In this document: positions 23,785 through 32,905 of the stretch, piece after piece
Numbering within the stretch: position 1 is the first letter of the stretch
Layout of the letters: each line of letters opens with the position of its first letter
Source: Flavobacteriaceae bacterium GSB9
GTDB lineage: Bacteria; Bacteroidota; Bacteroidia; Flavobacteriales; Flavobacteriaceae
Direction of reading: 5' to 3'
Assembly: GCA_022749295.1 (NCBI GenBank)
Contig: CP062007.1
Span: 1 to 64,000, forward strand
DNA length: 64,000 bases
Program-made: the position numbers and the translations under genes
The notes under the pieces: generated by a model
What the model was told of the DNA's origin: nothing
Database searches by the model: none
The model's input: the letters and a program-made list of their open reading frames with translations, nothing else

Positions 23785-24312
23785 ATGGCAAAAAAAGATA
23801 GCTTAACCTTTGATGTGTTAATAGAGATACCTAAAGGGAGTAGAAACAAGTACGAATATGATTTTGCATTGCACAAGATTCGTTTTGATAGAACTTTGTT
23901 CTCTTCAATGATGTATCCCGGAGATTATGGTTTCGTTCCAGAAACTTTAGCCTTAGATCAAGACCCATTGGATGTTTTGGTTTTATCGACAGAGCCATCT
24001 TATCCAATGGTAGTTATGGAGGTTCGTCCAATAGGTGTGTTTCATATGACAGATGAAAAAGGTCCGGATGAAAAAATAATTTGTGTTCCGGTTTCTGATC
24101 CCGTATGGAGTCACAGAAGTGATATCACAGATTTAAACCCACATAGATTAAAGGAAATAGAGCACTTTTTTCAGGTTTACAAAGATTTAGAAGAGAAAAA
24201 AGTAGACGTTGGCGGCTGGGGCAATGCTGAGGAAGCCAGAAAAATATATAAAGAGTGTGTGCAGCGTTATGACGAAAGCGAACACAAGAAAAAAAGAACC
24301 TTTACCATCTAG
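23785..24312 (+). CDS. ppa: Inorganic pyrophosphatase (soluble, family I)
   Basis: This 175-residue enzyme (start chosen at 23785, MAKKDSLTF) hydrolyses PPi to phosphate. Family I signatures are RNKYEYDF, MMYPGDYGFVP and the acidic DQDPLDVLVL metal site. It is followed by a terminator and then the membrane-bound pyrophosphatase, an unusual pairing of two PPi-consuming enzymes. Confidence 0.96.
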   Translation: MAKKDSLTFDVLIEIPKGSRNKYEYDFALHKIRFDRTLFSSMMYPGDYGFVPETLALDQDPLDVLVLSTEPSYPMVVMEVRPIGVFHMTDEKGPDEKIICVPVSDPVWSHRSDITDLNPHRLKEIEHFFQVYKDLEEKKVDVGGWGNAEEARKIYKECVQRYDESEHKKKRTFTI

Positions 24313-24345
24313 ATTACTAGATTCTTAAAATATTAAAAATAAACT

Positions 24346-24376
24346 GAGCCATCTTAAATTTAAGATGGCTTTTTTT
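24346..24376 (+). terminator. Intrinsic terminator of ppa
   Basis: GAGCCATCTTAAA pairs with TTTAAGATGGC, followed by seven T. It lies 33 nt after the ppa stop. Confidence 0.85.
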
Positions 24377-24439
24377 ATCACTTATATTTTTCTATTTTTA
24401 GCTCCATTAAAAAATTAATCTTAATCTAACTAAACTAAT

Positions 24440-26809
24440 ATGGAATTAATAGTGAAATTCTTGCCGCTATTTGGTGTTTTGGCACTAGCGTTTGTTTTAA
24501 TTAAAAGTTCGTGGGTTTCAAAGCAGGACCAAGGCGATGAAAAAATGAAAAAAATCGCCAAAAATATTGCGGATGGCGCCATGTCTTTTTTAAAGGCAGA
24601 ATATAAAATATTATCAATTTTTGTAATTGCAGTAGCCATTTTATTGTTTTTTAAAGGAAGCTCCGAAGCCGGCTCTAATGGTATGGTGGCCGTCTCTTTT
24701 ATTGTTGGGGCTATATGTTCGGCGCTTGCAGGTTTTATTGGCATGAAAGTAGCTACTAAGGCCAATGTGAGAACCACCAATGCAGCAAGAACTTCATTAG
24801 GAAAAGCTTTAGAAGTCGCTTTTGCAGGAGGAGCCGTTATGGGCTTAGGAGTTGTTGGCTTAGGAGTGCTGGGACTTAGTGGACTCTTTATGATTTACAG
24901 CGAAATGGGATGGGGAATTAACGAAGTGCTTAATGTGCTTTCTGGTTTTTCGTTAGGAGCATCGTCAATAGCTCTATTTGCTAGAGTAGGAGGCGGCATT
25001 TACACTAAAGCTGCCGATGTGGGAGCTGATTTGGTAGGTAAGGTTGAAGCAGGTATTCCTGAAGATCATCCTTTAAACCCTGCGACTATTGCAGACAATG
25101 TTGGTGATAATGTTGGTGACGTTGCCGGAATGGGGGCCGATTTATTTGAATCTTACGTGGGTTCAATCATCGGGACCATGGTTTTGGGAGCATTAATCGC
25201 CACCGAAGGCCTTAATGGTCTTGGTGCGGTTTACTTGCCGTTGGTTTTAGCAGCCATAGGTATCATCATGTCTATCATCGGAACCTTTTTTGTAAAAGTT
25301 AAAGACGGTGGCTCACCACATAATGCATTAAATATTGGTGAATTTGGTTCGGCAGGATTAATGGTTGTAGCTTCCTATTTTATAATTAATGCATTAATTC
25401 CTGAAACATACACTTTTAAAGGTGTCGAATATGGTGCTATGGGCGTTTTTTGGGCTACAATAGCTGGTTTGGTAGCTGGGCTGTTGGTTGGTAAAGTTAC
25501 CGAGTATTATACAGGTACAGGAAAAAAGCCTGTAAATGCCATTGTAAGACAATCTGAAACAGGCGCAGCAACAAATATTATCGCTGGTTTAGGAACAGGA
25601 ATGATGTCTACCATGATTCCCATCATTTTAATTGCTGGTGCTATTTTGGTATCTCACCATTTTGCTGGACTATATGGTATAGCCATTGCAGCTGTAGGTA
25701 TGTTGGCCAATACAGGAATACAACTAGCAGTAGATGCCTACGGACCAATTTCCGATAATGCTGGAGGTATCGCCGAAATGGCCGAATTGCCAAGTGAAGT
25801 ACGTGAGCGTACCGATAAACTGGATGCTGTTGGTAATACTACAGCCGCCATTGGTAAAGGTTTTGCCATTGCTTCTGCTGCTTTAACGGCATTGGCTTTA
25901 TTTGCAGCTTTTATGGAAACAGCCGGTGTAGGCAGTATTGATGTTTCCCAACCCGATATTATGGCTGGATTGCTTGTGGGCGGTATGTTGCCTTTTGTTT
26001 TTTCTGCATTATCAATGAATGCCGTTGGTCGTGCTGCCATGGCCATGATTGAAGAAGTGCGCCGTCAATTCAGGGATATACCTGAGTTAAAAGCAGCCCT
26101 AGGGGTTATGCGTAAATACGATTCTGATATGACCAAGGCTTCTGATGCCGACAGAAAAATATTTGATGCCGCCGATGGTGTTGCCGAATACGATAAGTGT
26201 GTAGCTATTTCAACCAAGGCTTCCATTAAAGAAATGGTGTTGCCAGGTTTATTGGCTATTGCCGTTCCGGTGGCTGTTGGTTTTATTGGCGGTGCAGAAA
26301 TGCTTGGCGGATTACTTGCAGGTGTAACGACCTGTGGCGTGCTTATGGCTATTTTTCAATCGAATGCAGGAGGTGCTTGGGATAATGCTAAAAAAACAAT
26401 TGAGGAACAGGGTAAAAAAGGAACAGAGGCTCATAAAGCAGCCGTTGTTGGCGATACAGTGGGCGATCCTTTTAAAGATACTTCAGGGCCTTCTTTAAAT
26501 ATTTTGTTAAAATTGATGTCTGTTGTTGCTTTGGTTATTGCGCCTAGTTTAGTTGACAATGATATTATGACAGCTTATGTTTCTGAAGGTGCTGCATTAG
26601 AGCAAACTCAAGTCACTAAAGAAGTGGAAGTTGAAATGGACAAAAATGATGATGGTATTGTAAAAGCAGTTGTAACAACAACTACAACAACAAACGGCGA
26701 AGAATTAGTGGCCTACGAAACGTTTGAAGGCTCAGAAAAAGAAGTGAAGGCTAAAATTGAAGCCCTTAAAGTTGATGATGAATTACAAGTAGAAAAAACA
26801 CTTAATTAG
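24440..26809 (+). CDS. hppA: Ion-translocating membrane pyrophosphatase
   Basis: This 789-residue polytopic protein (about 16 helices) couples PPi hydrolysis to Na+ and/or H+ export. The PPi site is seen in [20 protein letters not shown] with [13 protein letters not shown]. The stretch [12 protein letters not shown] (Ala/Gly where K+-independent enzymes have Lys/Thr) marks the K+-dependent class, most members of which pump Na+. An acidic hydrophilic tail of about 65 residues with a Thr run follows the last helix and is not part of the catalytic core. Confidence 0.95.
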   Translation: MELIVKFLPLFGVLALAFVLIKSSWVSKQDQGDEKMKKIAKNIADGAMSFLKAEYKILSIFVIAVAILLFFKGSSEAGSNGMVAVSFIVGAICSALAGFIGMKVATKANVRTTNAARTSLGKALEVAFAGGAVMGLGVVGLGVLGLSGLFMIYSEMGWGINEVLNVLSGFSLGASSIALFARVGGGIYTKAADVGADLVGKVEAGIPEDHPLNPATIADNVGDNVGDVAGMGADLFESYVGSIIGTMVLGALIATEGLNGLGAVYLPLVLAAIGIIMSIIGTFFVKVKDGGSPHNALNIGEFGSAGLMVVASYFIINALIPETYTFKGVEYGAMGVFWATIAGLVAGLLVGKVTEYYTGTGKKPVNAIVRQSETGAATNIIAGLGTGMMSTMIPIILIAGAILVSHHFAGLYGIAIAAVGMLANTGIQLAVDAYGPISDNAGGIAEMAELPSEVRERTDKLDAVGNTTAAIGKGFAIASAALTALALFAAFMETAGVGSIDVSQPDIMAGLLVGGMLPFVFSALSMNAVGRAAMAMIEEVRRQFRDIPELKAALGVMRKYDSDMTKASDADRKIFDAADGVAEYDKCVAISTKASIKEMVLPGLLAIAVPVAVGFIGGAEMLGGLLAGVTTCGVLMAIFQSNAGGAWDNAKKTIEEQGKKGTEAHKAAVVGDTVGDPFKDTSGPSLNILLKLMSVVALVIAPSLVDNDIMTAYVSEGAALEQTQVTKEVEVEMDKNDDGIVKAVVTTTTTTNGEELVAYETFEGSEKEVKAKIEALKVDDELQVEKTLN

Positions 26810-26867
26810 GTAGTTGTAAAAAGCATTAACTAGTTAGTATTTTTTTAAGTAACTAAGAGCTACGAAT

Positions 26868-26906
26868 AAAAAAAGGCTATCACTTTTAAAAGTGATAGCC
26901 TTTTTT
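26868..26906. terminator. Bidirectional terminator between hppA and glutamine synthetase
   Basis: A-run, GGCTATCACTTTT and AAAAGTGATAGCC, then T-run. It is symmetrical and lies between two convergent genes. Confidence 0.85.
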
Positions 26907-26926
26907 ATGAACAAAACTTATATTGA

Positions 26927-27949
26927 TTAAATATTAGCAGATTTTACGGTTTTGATAATTCTAGCAGCGATTTTATATGGATCACCGTTAGATGCTGGTC
27001 GTCTGTCTTCTAACCATCCTTTGTAACCTCTTTCTACAGTTGCAATAGGAATACGGATTGAAGCACCACGGTCAGATACACCATAAGAGAACTCATCGAT
27101 AGATTGCGTTTCATGGTCTCCAGTTAAACGTTGGTCGTTAAACTCACCGTAAACCTCAATGTGTTCTTTTACTACCGGACGGAAAGCTTCACATACTTTT
27201 TCGTAAACTTCTTTACTTCCACAAGTTCTTAATAACGAGTTAGAGAAGTTAGCGTGCATACCAGAACCGTTCCAGTCTAAATCTCTACCTAGTGGTTTTG
27301 GGTGGTACTCAATATAGTAACCGTATTTTTCAGTTAAACGGTCTAGTAAATATCTTGCAATCCAGATTTCGTCACCAGCTTGTTTCGCACCTTTAGCAAA
27401 CAATTGGAATTCCCACTGTCCGCAAGCAACCTCTTGGTTAATACCTTCAAAGTTTAATCCAGCCTCGATACATAAATCAGCATGCTCTTCAACTAAATCA
27501 CGTCCGTGAGTGTTTAAACCACCAACAGAACAATAGTACATGCCTTGTGGTGCAGGGTATCCACCTCTAGGGAAACCTAAAGGTAATTCAGTTTTGGTAT
27601 CCATTATAAAGTACTCTTGCTCAAAACCAAACCAGAAATCATCATCTTCATCGTCAATAGTAGCTCGACCGTTAGATTTGTGGGGTGTTCCGTCAGGATT
27701 CATTACCTCTGTCATTACTAAATATCCGTTGATACGCTCTGGGTCAGGATAAATAGCAACAGGCTTTAAAACACAGTCCGAAGAACCTCCAATGGCTTGT
27801 CTTGTAGAAGACCCATCGAAAGACCAGTTTCCTATTTCTTCAAGAGTACCTTTGAAATCCTCATGCTCCTCTACTTTAGTTTTACTTCTCATATTTTGGG
27901 TAGGGAAGTATCCATCTAACCAAATATATTCTAACTTGATTTTTGCCAT
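26927..27949 (-). CDS. Glutamine synthetase, type II-like (beta-grasp domain)
   Basis: This 340-residue enzyme makes glutamine from glutamate, ammonia and ATP. Its short length and motifs (LEYIWLDGYFPTQNMRSKT start, WSFDGSS, FGFEQEYFI metal site, HPKPLGRDLDWNGSGMH, RGASIRIP) fit the eukaryote-like GSII class, not GSI (about 470) or GSIII. It is divergent from the GSIII gene with a 280-bp intergenic region. Confidence 0.93.
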   Translation of the reverse strand: MAKIKLEYIWLDGYFPTQNMRSKTKVEEHEDFKGTLEEIGNWSFDGSSTRQAIGGSSDCVLKPVAIYPDPERINGYLVMTEVMNPDGTPHKSNGRATIDDEDDDFWFGFEQEYFIMDTKTELPLGFPRGGYPAPQGMYYCSVGGLNTHGRDLVEEHADLCIEAGLNFEGINQEVACGQWEFQLFAKGAKQAGDEIWIARYLLDRLTEKYGYYIEYHPKPLGRDLDWNGSGMHANFSNSLLRTCGSKEVYEKVCEAFRPVVKEHIEVYGEFNDQRLTGDHETQSIDEFSYGVSDRGASIRIPIATVERGYKGWLEDRRPASNGDPYKIAARIIKTVKSANI

Positions 27950-28229
27950 AATAAATATTTATTTTTTATGAGTGAAATAATAATTTTTGTGAAACAAATA
28001 TATGATTTATAGAATGTACTATGAATTTTATAGGGGTCTTTTAATTAATTGGTGAGTTATTTTTATTTATGCCCTATTTTTTTAAGGATTATTTTAAAAA
28101 AAGATGATTATTTTATTTAAATACTGAAAAAATGTTAACAACAAATTACAGTGGTTTGTAGCATTATTCAAGTTGCTGTTTTATTTTTGCTTAATAATTC
28201 ATTATCAAAACGTTTAATAAAAATAAAGA
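27950..28229. promoter_or_regulatory. Divergent promoter region of the two glutamine synthetases
   Basis: For the minus-strand gene a -7 box TATATTTG lies at 28002-27995. For the plus-strand gene TATTTTTG lies at 28182-28189. No -33 TTG at ideal spacing and no recognisable operator was seen in between. Confidence 0.45.
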
Positions 28230-30416
28230 ATGTCAACATTAAGATTTCATGCTTTAAAAGAATCGTATGCGTACAAGTCTACTGTGTTTGTTGAAAAGGA
28301 ACGCCGGTCTGATTTATTCGGTAGTAATGTTTTCAACGAAGAAACCATGCGTCACTATTTAACAAAAGATGCTTTTGATGGTGTAACCAATGCCATTCGG
28401 TTTGGAAAAAAAATAAATAGAAGTATAGCAGACCAGGTGGCATCGTCTATGAAAGATTGGGCGCTCTCAAAAGGAGTTACTCACTATACGCATTGGTTTC
28501 AACCTTTAACAGGTGCTACAGCAGAAAAGCATGATGCTTTTTTTGAAACCACATCAAATGGACTGGCTATAGAAAAGTTTGGTGGTGGGCAACTGGTTCA
28601 ACAGGAACCCGATGCTTCAAGTTTTCCTAGTGGAGGCATTCGTAATACTTTCGAGGCGAGGGGATATACAGCATGGGATCCCACTTCTCCAGCCTTTATT
28701 TATGGAACAACCCTTTGTATTCCAACCATATTTGTGGCTTATACCGGTGAAGCATTGGATTATAAAACTCCGTTGTTAAGAGCGTTACAAGCGGTTGATA
28801 GTGCGGCTACAGATGTCTGTAAATACTTTGATAAAAACGTAAAAAAGGTAAGCGCGTCGTTAGGTTGGGAACAAGAGTATTTTTTAATTGATAAAATGTT
28901 GGCAACCAGTCGCCCAGATATCAATTTGGCGGGACGTACGTTATTAGGTCATTCTCCGGCAAAAGGTCAGCAATTGGATGATCATTATTTCGGGTCTATT
29001 CCAAGTAGAGCGCTTAATTTTATGCGCGATTTAGAAAATGAGTGTATGCTTTTGGGTATTCCTGCTAAAACACGGCATAATGAAGTGGCCCCCAACCAAT
29101 TTGAATTGGCACCCATTTTTGAGGAAGCCAACTTAGCGGTGGATCATAACTCCTTATTAATGGATATTATGGGGCGTATAGCATCACGTCATAATTTTAA
29201 AGTGCTGTTGCACGAAAAACCATTTGCAGGTATTAATGGCTCGGGTAAACATAACAATTGGTCGCTTTCTACCGATTCAGGGGTTAATTTATTGGCACCG
29301 GGAAAAACCCCGATGAGCAATCTTCAATTTCTTACCTTTTTTATTAATACCATTAAGGCAGTGCACCAGCACGAAGCGCTTTTACGTGCCGCTGTAGCTT
29401 CGGCTAGTAATGACTATAGATTGGGTGCTAACGAAGCACCGCCTGCAATTATTTCAGTATTTATTGGCGAGCAGTTAACCAAGGTTTTAGAAGAGTTGGA
29501 AGGGGTTACAAAAGGAAAGTTGTCGCCAAAAGAAAAAACCGAGTTAAAACTTAATGTCGTTGGCAAAATACCAGATGTACTTCTCGATAATACCGATAGA
29601 AATAGAACATCACCATTTGCATTTACAGGCAATAAATTTGAATTTAGGGCGGTAGGTTCAACTGCAAACTGTGGTGACCCCATGACCGTTTTAAATACCA
29701 TTGTAGCTAAACAGCTCACAGATTTCAAAATTGAAGTAGATGCGCTCATTGATAAAAAAGGACTTAAAAAAGATGAAGCCGTTTTCAATGTACTCAGGGA
29801 ATATATAAAATCTACAAAAGCTATTTTGTTCGAGGGCAATGGTTACGGAAAAGAATGGGAGGAAGAGGCCAAAAAAAGAGGTCTTAGCAATAATAAAACT
29901 ACTCCGGAAGCGCTTAGGGCTAAAATTTCCGATAAAACCATTAAGCTGTTTGAGGAAATGAATGTTATGAGTAAAATAGAAACCCAGGCCCGCTATGAAA
30001 TTGAAATAGAATCTTATATTAAACACGTTCAGATAGAAAGTAGGGTGTTGGGTGATATTGCAAGAAACCATATCGTGCCTACTGCGGTGAAATACCAAAA
30101 TGTATTGATTGAAAACGTAAGAGGTCTTAAAAGTATATTCGATAAAAAGTTCACTACGGTTTCTAAAGAGCAAATTAAATTGATTGAAGAAATATCAAAT
30201 CACATAGAAGGCATTAATGCCAATGTGACTAAAATGATAGATGAGCGCAGAAAAGCAAATATTATAGAGGATGCTGAAAAAAGGGCCGCGGCCTATTGCA
30301 ATAAGGTTAAAGCGCTATTTGATGATATTCGTTACCATTGCGATAAGCTTGAGCTTTTAGTAGACGACGAACTTTGGCCGTTGGCCAAGTATAGGGAGCT
30401 TCTCTTTACAAGATAA
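28230..30416 (+). CDS. glnN: Glutamine synthetase type III
   Basis: This 728-residue protein is full length for GSIII. It has the long N-terminal domain (NVFNEETMRHYLTKD), the catalytic core with SLGWEQEYFLID, TRHNEVAPNQFELAP and NGSGKHNNWSLST, and a helical C-terminal third. GSIII enzymes are large dodecamers typical of Bacteroidota. Having both GSII and GSIII side by side suggests division of labour in ammonium assimilation. Confidence 0.96.
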   Translation: MSTLRFHALKESYAYKSTVFVEKERRSDLFGSNVFNEETMRHYLTKDAFDGVTNAIRFGKKINRSIADQVASSMKDWALSKGVTHYTHWFQPLTGATAEKHDAFFETTSNGLAIEKFGGGQLVQQEPDASSFPSGGIRNTFEARGYTAWDPTSPAFIYGTTLCIPTIFVAYTGEALDYKTPLLRALQAVDSAATDVCKYFDKNVKKVSASLGWEQEYFLIDKMLATSRPDINLAGRTLLGHSPAKGQQLDDHYFGSIPSRALNFMRDLENECMLLGIPAKTRHNEVAPNQFELAPIFEEANLAVDHNSLLMDIMGRIASRHNFKVLLHEKPFAGINGSGKHNNWSLSTDSGVNLLAPGKTPMSNLQFLTFFINTIKAVHQHEALLRAAVASASNDYRLGANEAPPAIISVFIGEQLTKVLEELEGVTKGKLSPKEKTELKLNVVGKIPDVLLDNTDRNRTSPFAFTGNKFEFRAVGSTANCGDPMTVLNTIVAKQLTDFKIEVDALIDKKGLKKDEAVFNVLREYIKSTKAILFEGNGYGKEWEEEAKKRGLSNNKTTPEALRAKISDKTIKLFEEMNVMSKIETQARYEIEIESYIKHVQIESRVLGDIARNHIVPTAVKYQNVLIENVRGLKSIFDKKFTTVSKEQIKLIEEISNHIEGINANVTKMIDERRKANIIEDAEKRAAAYCNKVKALFDDIRYHCDKLELLVDDELWPLAKYRELLFTR

Positions 30417-30429
30417 AATTTAACAACTC

Positions 30430-30463
30430 AAAAAAATCCTGCCCTAAAAAAGCAGGATTTTTT
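30430..30463 (+). terminator. Intrinsic terminator of GSIII gene
   Basis: AATCCTGC, A-rich loop, GCAGGATT then six T. The A-run on its left allows weaker function in the other direction. Confidence 0.85.
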
Positions 30464-30475
30464 CATTCAAAAAAC

Positions 30476-30483
30476 TACCTTTG
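30476..30483 (+). promoter_or_regulatory. -7 box upstream of purM
   Basis: TACCTTTG matches TAnnTTTG and lies 17 nt before the ATG at 30501, directly after the GSIII terminator. Confidence 0.5.
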
Positions 30484-30500
30484 CACCTCAATTCAACATT

Positions 30501-31679
30501 ATGGGTCAAGAGGTTTCAAAACGTTATGCACAACGCGGCGTTTCAGCATCAAAGGAAGATGTTCACAGCGCTATTAAAAATATTGACAAAGGTTTGTTCC
30601 CCAAGGCATTCTGTAAAATAGTGCCAGATTATTTAACAAACGACGACGATTATTGTTTGATTATGCATGCCGATGGAGCAGGAACAAAATCGTCATTAGC
30701 GTACATGTACTGGAAGGAAACGGGTGATGTTTCAGTTTGGAAGGGTATAGCACAAGATGCGTTAATAATGAATGTTGACGACTTGCTATGTGTTGGGGCA
30801 ACAGATAATATTATGTTGTCTTCAACCATTGGAAGAAATAAAAATGTAATTCCAGGCGAAGTCATTTCGGCTATTATTAACGGTACAGAAGAGTTGATTT
30901 CAGAGCTAAAAGGTTTTGGTGTAACCATTCATTCTACTGGAGGTGAGACTGCCGATGTTGGCGATTTGGTAAGAACGATTATTGTTGATTCTACGGTTAC
31001 AGCGCGTATGAAACGCGATAATGTTATAGATAATGCTAATATAAAACCAGGTGATGTTATTGTAGGCCTTGAAAGTTTTGGGCAGGCCACTTACGAGAAG
31101 GAATATAATGGCGGTATGGGAAGTAACGGACTTACTTCTGCACGTCACGATGTGTTCGGCAAATATTTAGCCCAAAAATACCCCGAAAGTTTTGATGCAG
31201 CAGTACCTGAAGATTTGGTGTATTCAGGCAGCGTAAAACTAACAGATGCTGTTAAAAATTCTCCTATCGATGCTGGAAAATTGGTGTTGTCGCCAACCAG
31301 GACCTATGCACCGATAGTCAAAAAAATCTTATCAAAATTTAATAGTGATACCATTCACGGGATGGTGCATTGTTCGGGAGGGGCACAGACCAAAATATTA
31401 CATTTTGTTGATCAACTTCATATTGTAAAAGATAATATGTTCCCCGTTCCGCCATTGTTCAAGTTAATCCAGGAGCAATCTAAAACCGACTGGAAAGAAA
31501 TGTACCAAGTTTTTAACTGTGGTCATAGAATGGAGCTTTATGTAGCCCCCGAAATAGCAGAAGAGATTATAGAGATTTCTAAATCTTTTAATGTAAATGC
31601 CCAAATTATAGGGCAGGTAGAAGCATCAAAATCTAAAAAGCTGACAATAAAATCGGAGTTTGGTGAGTTTAACTACTAA
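30501..31679 (+). CDS. purM: Phosphoribosylformylglycinamidine cyclo-ligase (AIR synthase)
   Basis: This 392-residue PurM-fold ATPase closes the imidazole ring in purine synthesis (FGAM to AIR). The motifs are MHADGAGTKSSLAYMYWKETGD, MNVDDLLCVGA, HSTGGETADVGDLV and the glycine-rich GLESFGQATYEKEYNGGMGSNG split region. It is longer than the E. coli enzyme (345), which is usual in Bacteroidota. It has its own promoter and no operon partner. Confidence 0.93.
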   Translation: MGQEVSKRYAQRGVSASKEDVHSAIKNIDKGLFPKAFCKIVPDYLTNDDDYCLIMHADGAGTKSSLAYMYWKETGDVSVWKGIAQDALIMNVDDLLCVGATDNIMLSSTIGRNKNVIPGEVISAIINGTEELISELKGFGVTIHSTGGETADVGDLVRTIIVDSTVTARMKRDNVIDNANIKPGDVIVGLESFGQATYEKEYNGGMGSNGLTSARHDVFGKYLAQKYPESFDAAVPEDLVYSGSVKLTDAVKNSPIDAGKLVLSPTRTYAPIVKKILSKFNSDTIHGMVHCSGGAQTKILHFVDQLHIVKDNMFPVPPLFKLIQEQSKTDWKEMYQVFNCGHRMELYVAPEIAEEIIEISKSFNVNAQIIGQVEASKSKKLTIKSEFGEFNY

Positions 31680-31751
31680 TTGTGCTATTTTTTTAAAAAA
31701 ATGGAACGGTTATTGATTGGAAAGTAAACTTTTAAAACAAACCAACAAATC

Positions 31752-32714
31752 ATGAAATATACGCTATTGGCTTTAGTGTGCTTCAGCTTTCATTTTACAT
31801 ACGCCCAACCCGATTCTCTGTTCATAAAAAAAGTAGAAGAAAAATATACTGGTCCAAAATGGGTACAAGAAAACAAGGCCACTTTTGATTTAAGTGAAGT
31901 TGCTTTTGTTAACTGGAACTCTGGTGGTACTAATTCTATTTCGGGGCTTCTAGGCTTTTTGTCTTCCGCAAACTATTCCGACAAGTTTTTTGCTTGGCGT
32001 AATGAGGCTAGAATTCAATATGGAGTGAATAAGCAAGAGGCGAAAGAATTTAGAAAAACTGATGATTTGTTCGAAATAAATTCCAATTTGGGGTACAGGC
32101 CAAATACCAAATCTAATTGGTTTTATTCTGCTAGACTTAATTTTAGAACCCAGGTAACAAATGGTTACAAGTACCCAAATACAGACGAACCTATTTCTAC
32201 TTTGATGGCACCAGGCTATTTGTTCTTTGGTGGAGGTACAGAATACGGAAAAGAGATAGAAAAGGTGTCGTTATATTTTTCGCCATTAACACTAAAGGCC
32301 ACCTTTGTGTTGGATGAGAACTTAGCAAACCAAGGTGCTTTTGGTGTAACACCTGCGGTTTTAGACGATGAGGGTAATGTAGTCGTTCCCGGTGAACGTG
32401 TTAGAAAAGAAGTCGGTATTTTGCTTACCAACAGTTATGAAATGGAAGTGGTTGAAAATATTAATTTAAAAAACCAACTTAGTTTATATTCCGATTATAT
32501 TAACAACTTTGGAAATGTAGATATAGACTGGCGATTGGATTTCGACTTTAAGGTTAATCAATTTGTTCATGCTACTTTTGGTTCACATTTACGATACGAT
32601 GACGATATAAAAACCAAAGAGCCTTCAAAAACCGAGGAAGGGGAGTTCGACGAAGCGGGTGCCAAAATACAGTGGAAGCAATTTTTAGGCATAGGTTTTG
32701 CCGTAGACTTCTAA
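31752..32714 (+). CDS. DUF3078 outer-membrane-associated protein
   Basis: This 320-residue protein has a signal peptide (cleavage after YAQ) and repeated beta strands with aromatic ends (FFAWRNEARIQYG, WFYSARLNFRTQVTNGY, LYSDYINNFGNVDIDWRLDFDFKVN), ending in Phe (FAVDF) as beta-barrel proteins do. This is the DUF3078 family of predicted Bacteroidota outer-membrane barrels with no known cargo. Confidence 0.85.
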   Translation: MKYTLLALVCFSFHFTYAQPDSLFIKKVEEKYTGPKWVQENKATFDLSEVAFVNWNSGGTNSISGLLGFLSSANYSDKFFAWRNEARIQYGVNKQEAKEFRKTDDLFEINSNLGYRPNTKSNWFYSARLNFRTQVTNGYKYPNTDEPISTLMAPGYLFFGGGTEYGKEIEKVSLYFSPLTLKATFVLDENLANQGAFGVTPAVLDDEGNVVVPGERVRKEVGILLTNSYEMEVVENINLKNQLSLYSDYINNFGNVDIDWRLDFDFKVNQFVHATFGSHLRYDDDIKTKEPSKTEEGEFDEAGAKIQWKQFLGIGFAVDF

Positions 32715-32905
32715 AAAGAAAGATGTTGTTTCTTTTTAAAATTTGTTAACTTTTTAATGTTGATAAATTTTTAAAATACTGTATGTTAATTATTTAAGTG
32801 TTTTTTGTTGAAAACTCCATGACTTTTATCATGTTTTAAATTGTATATTTATGGTTAATTTAAATCTTCAATTAACCTAATAACCTTAAAATATACAGTT
32901 TACTA

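Noticed and set aside
32715-32905. Cobalamin riboswitch before nrdJ
   Set aside because: No B12-box-like element or multi-helix core was recognisable; the leader is A/T-rich with a possible TATATTTA -7 box only.
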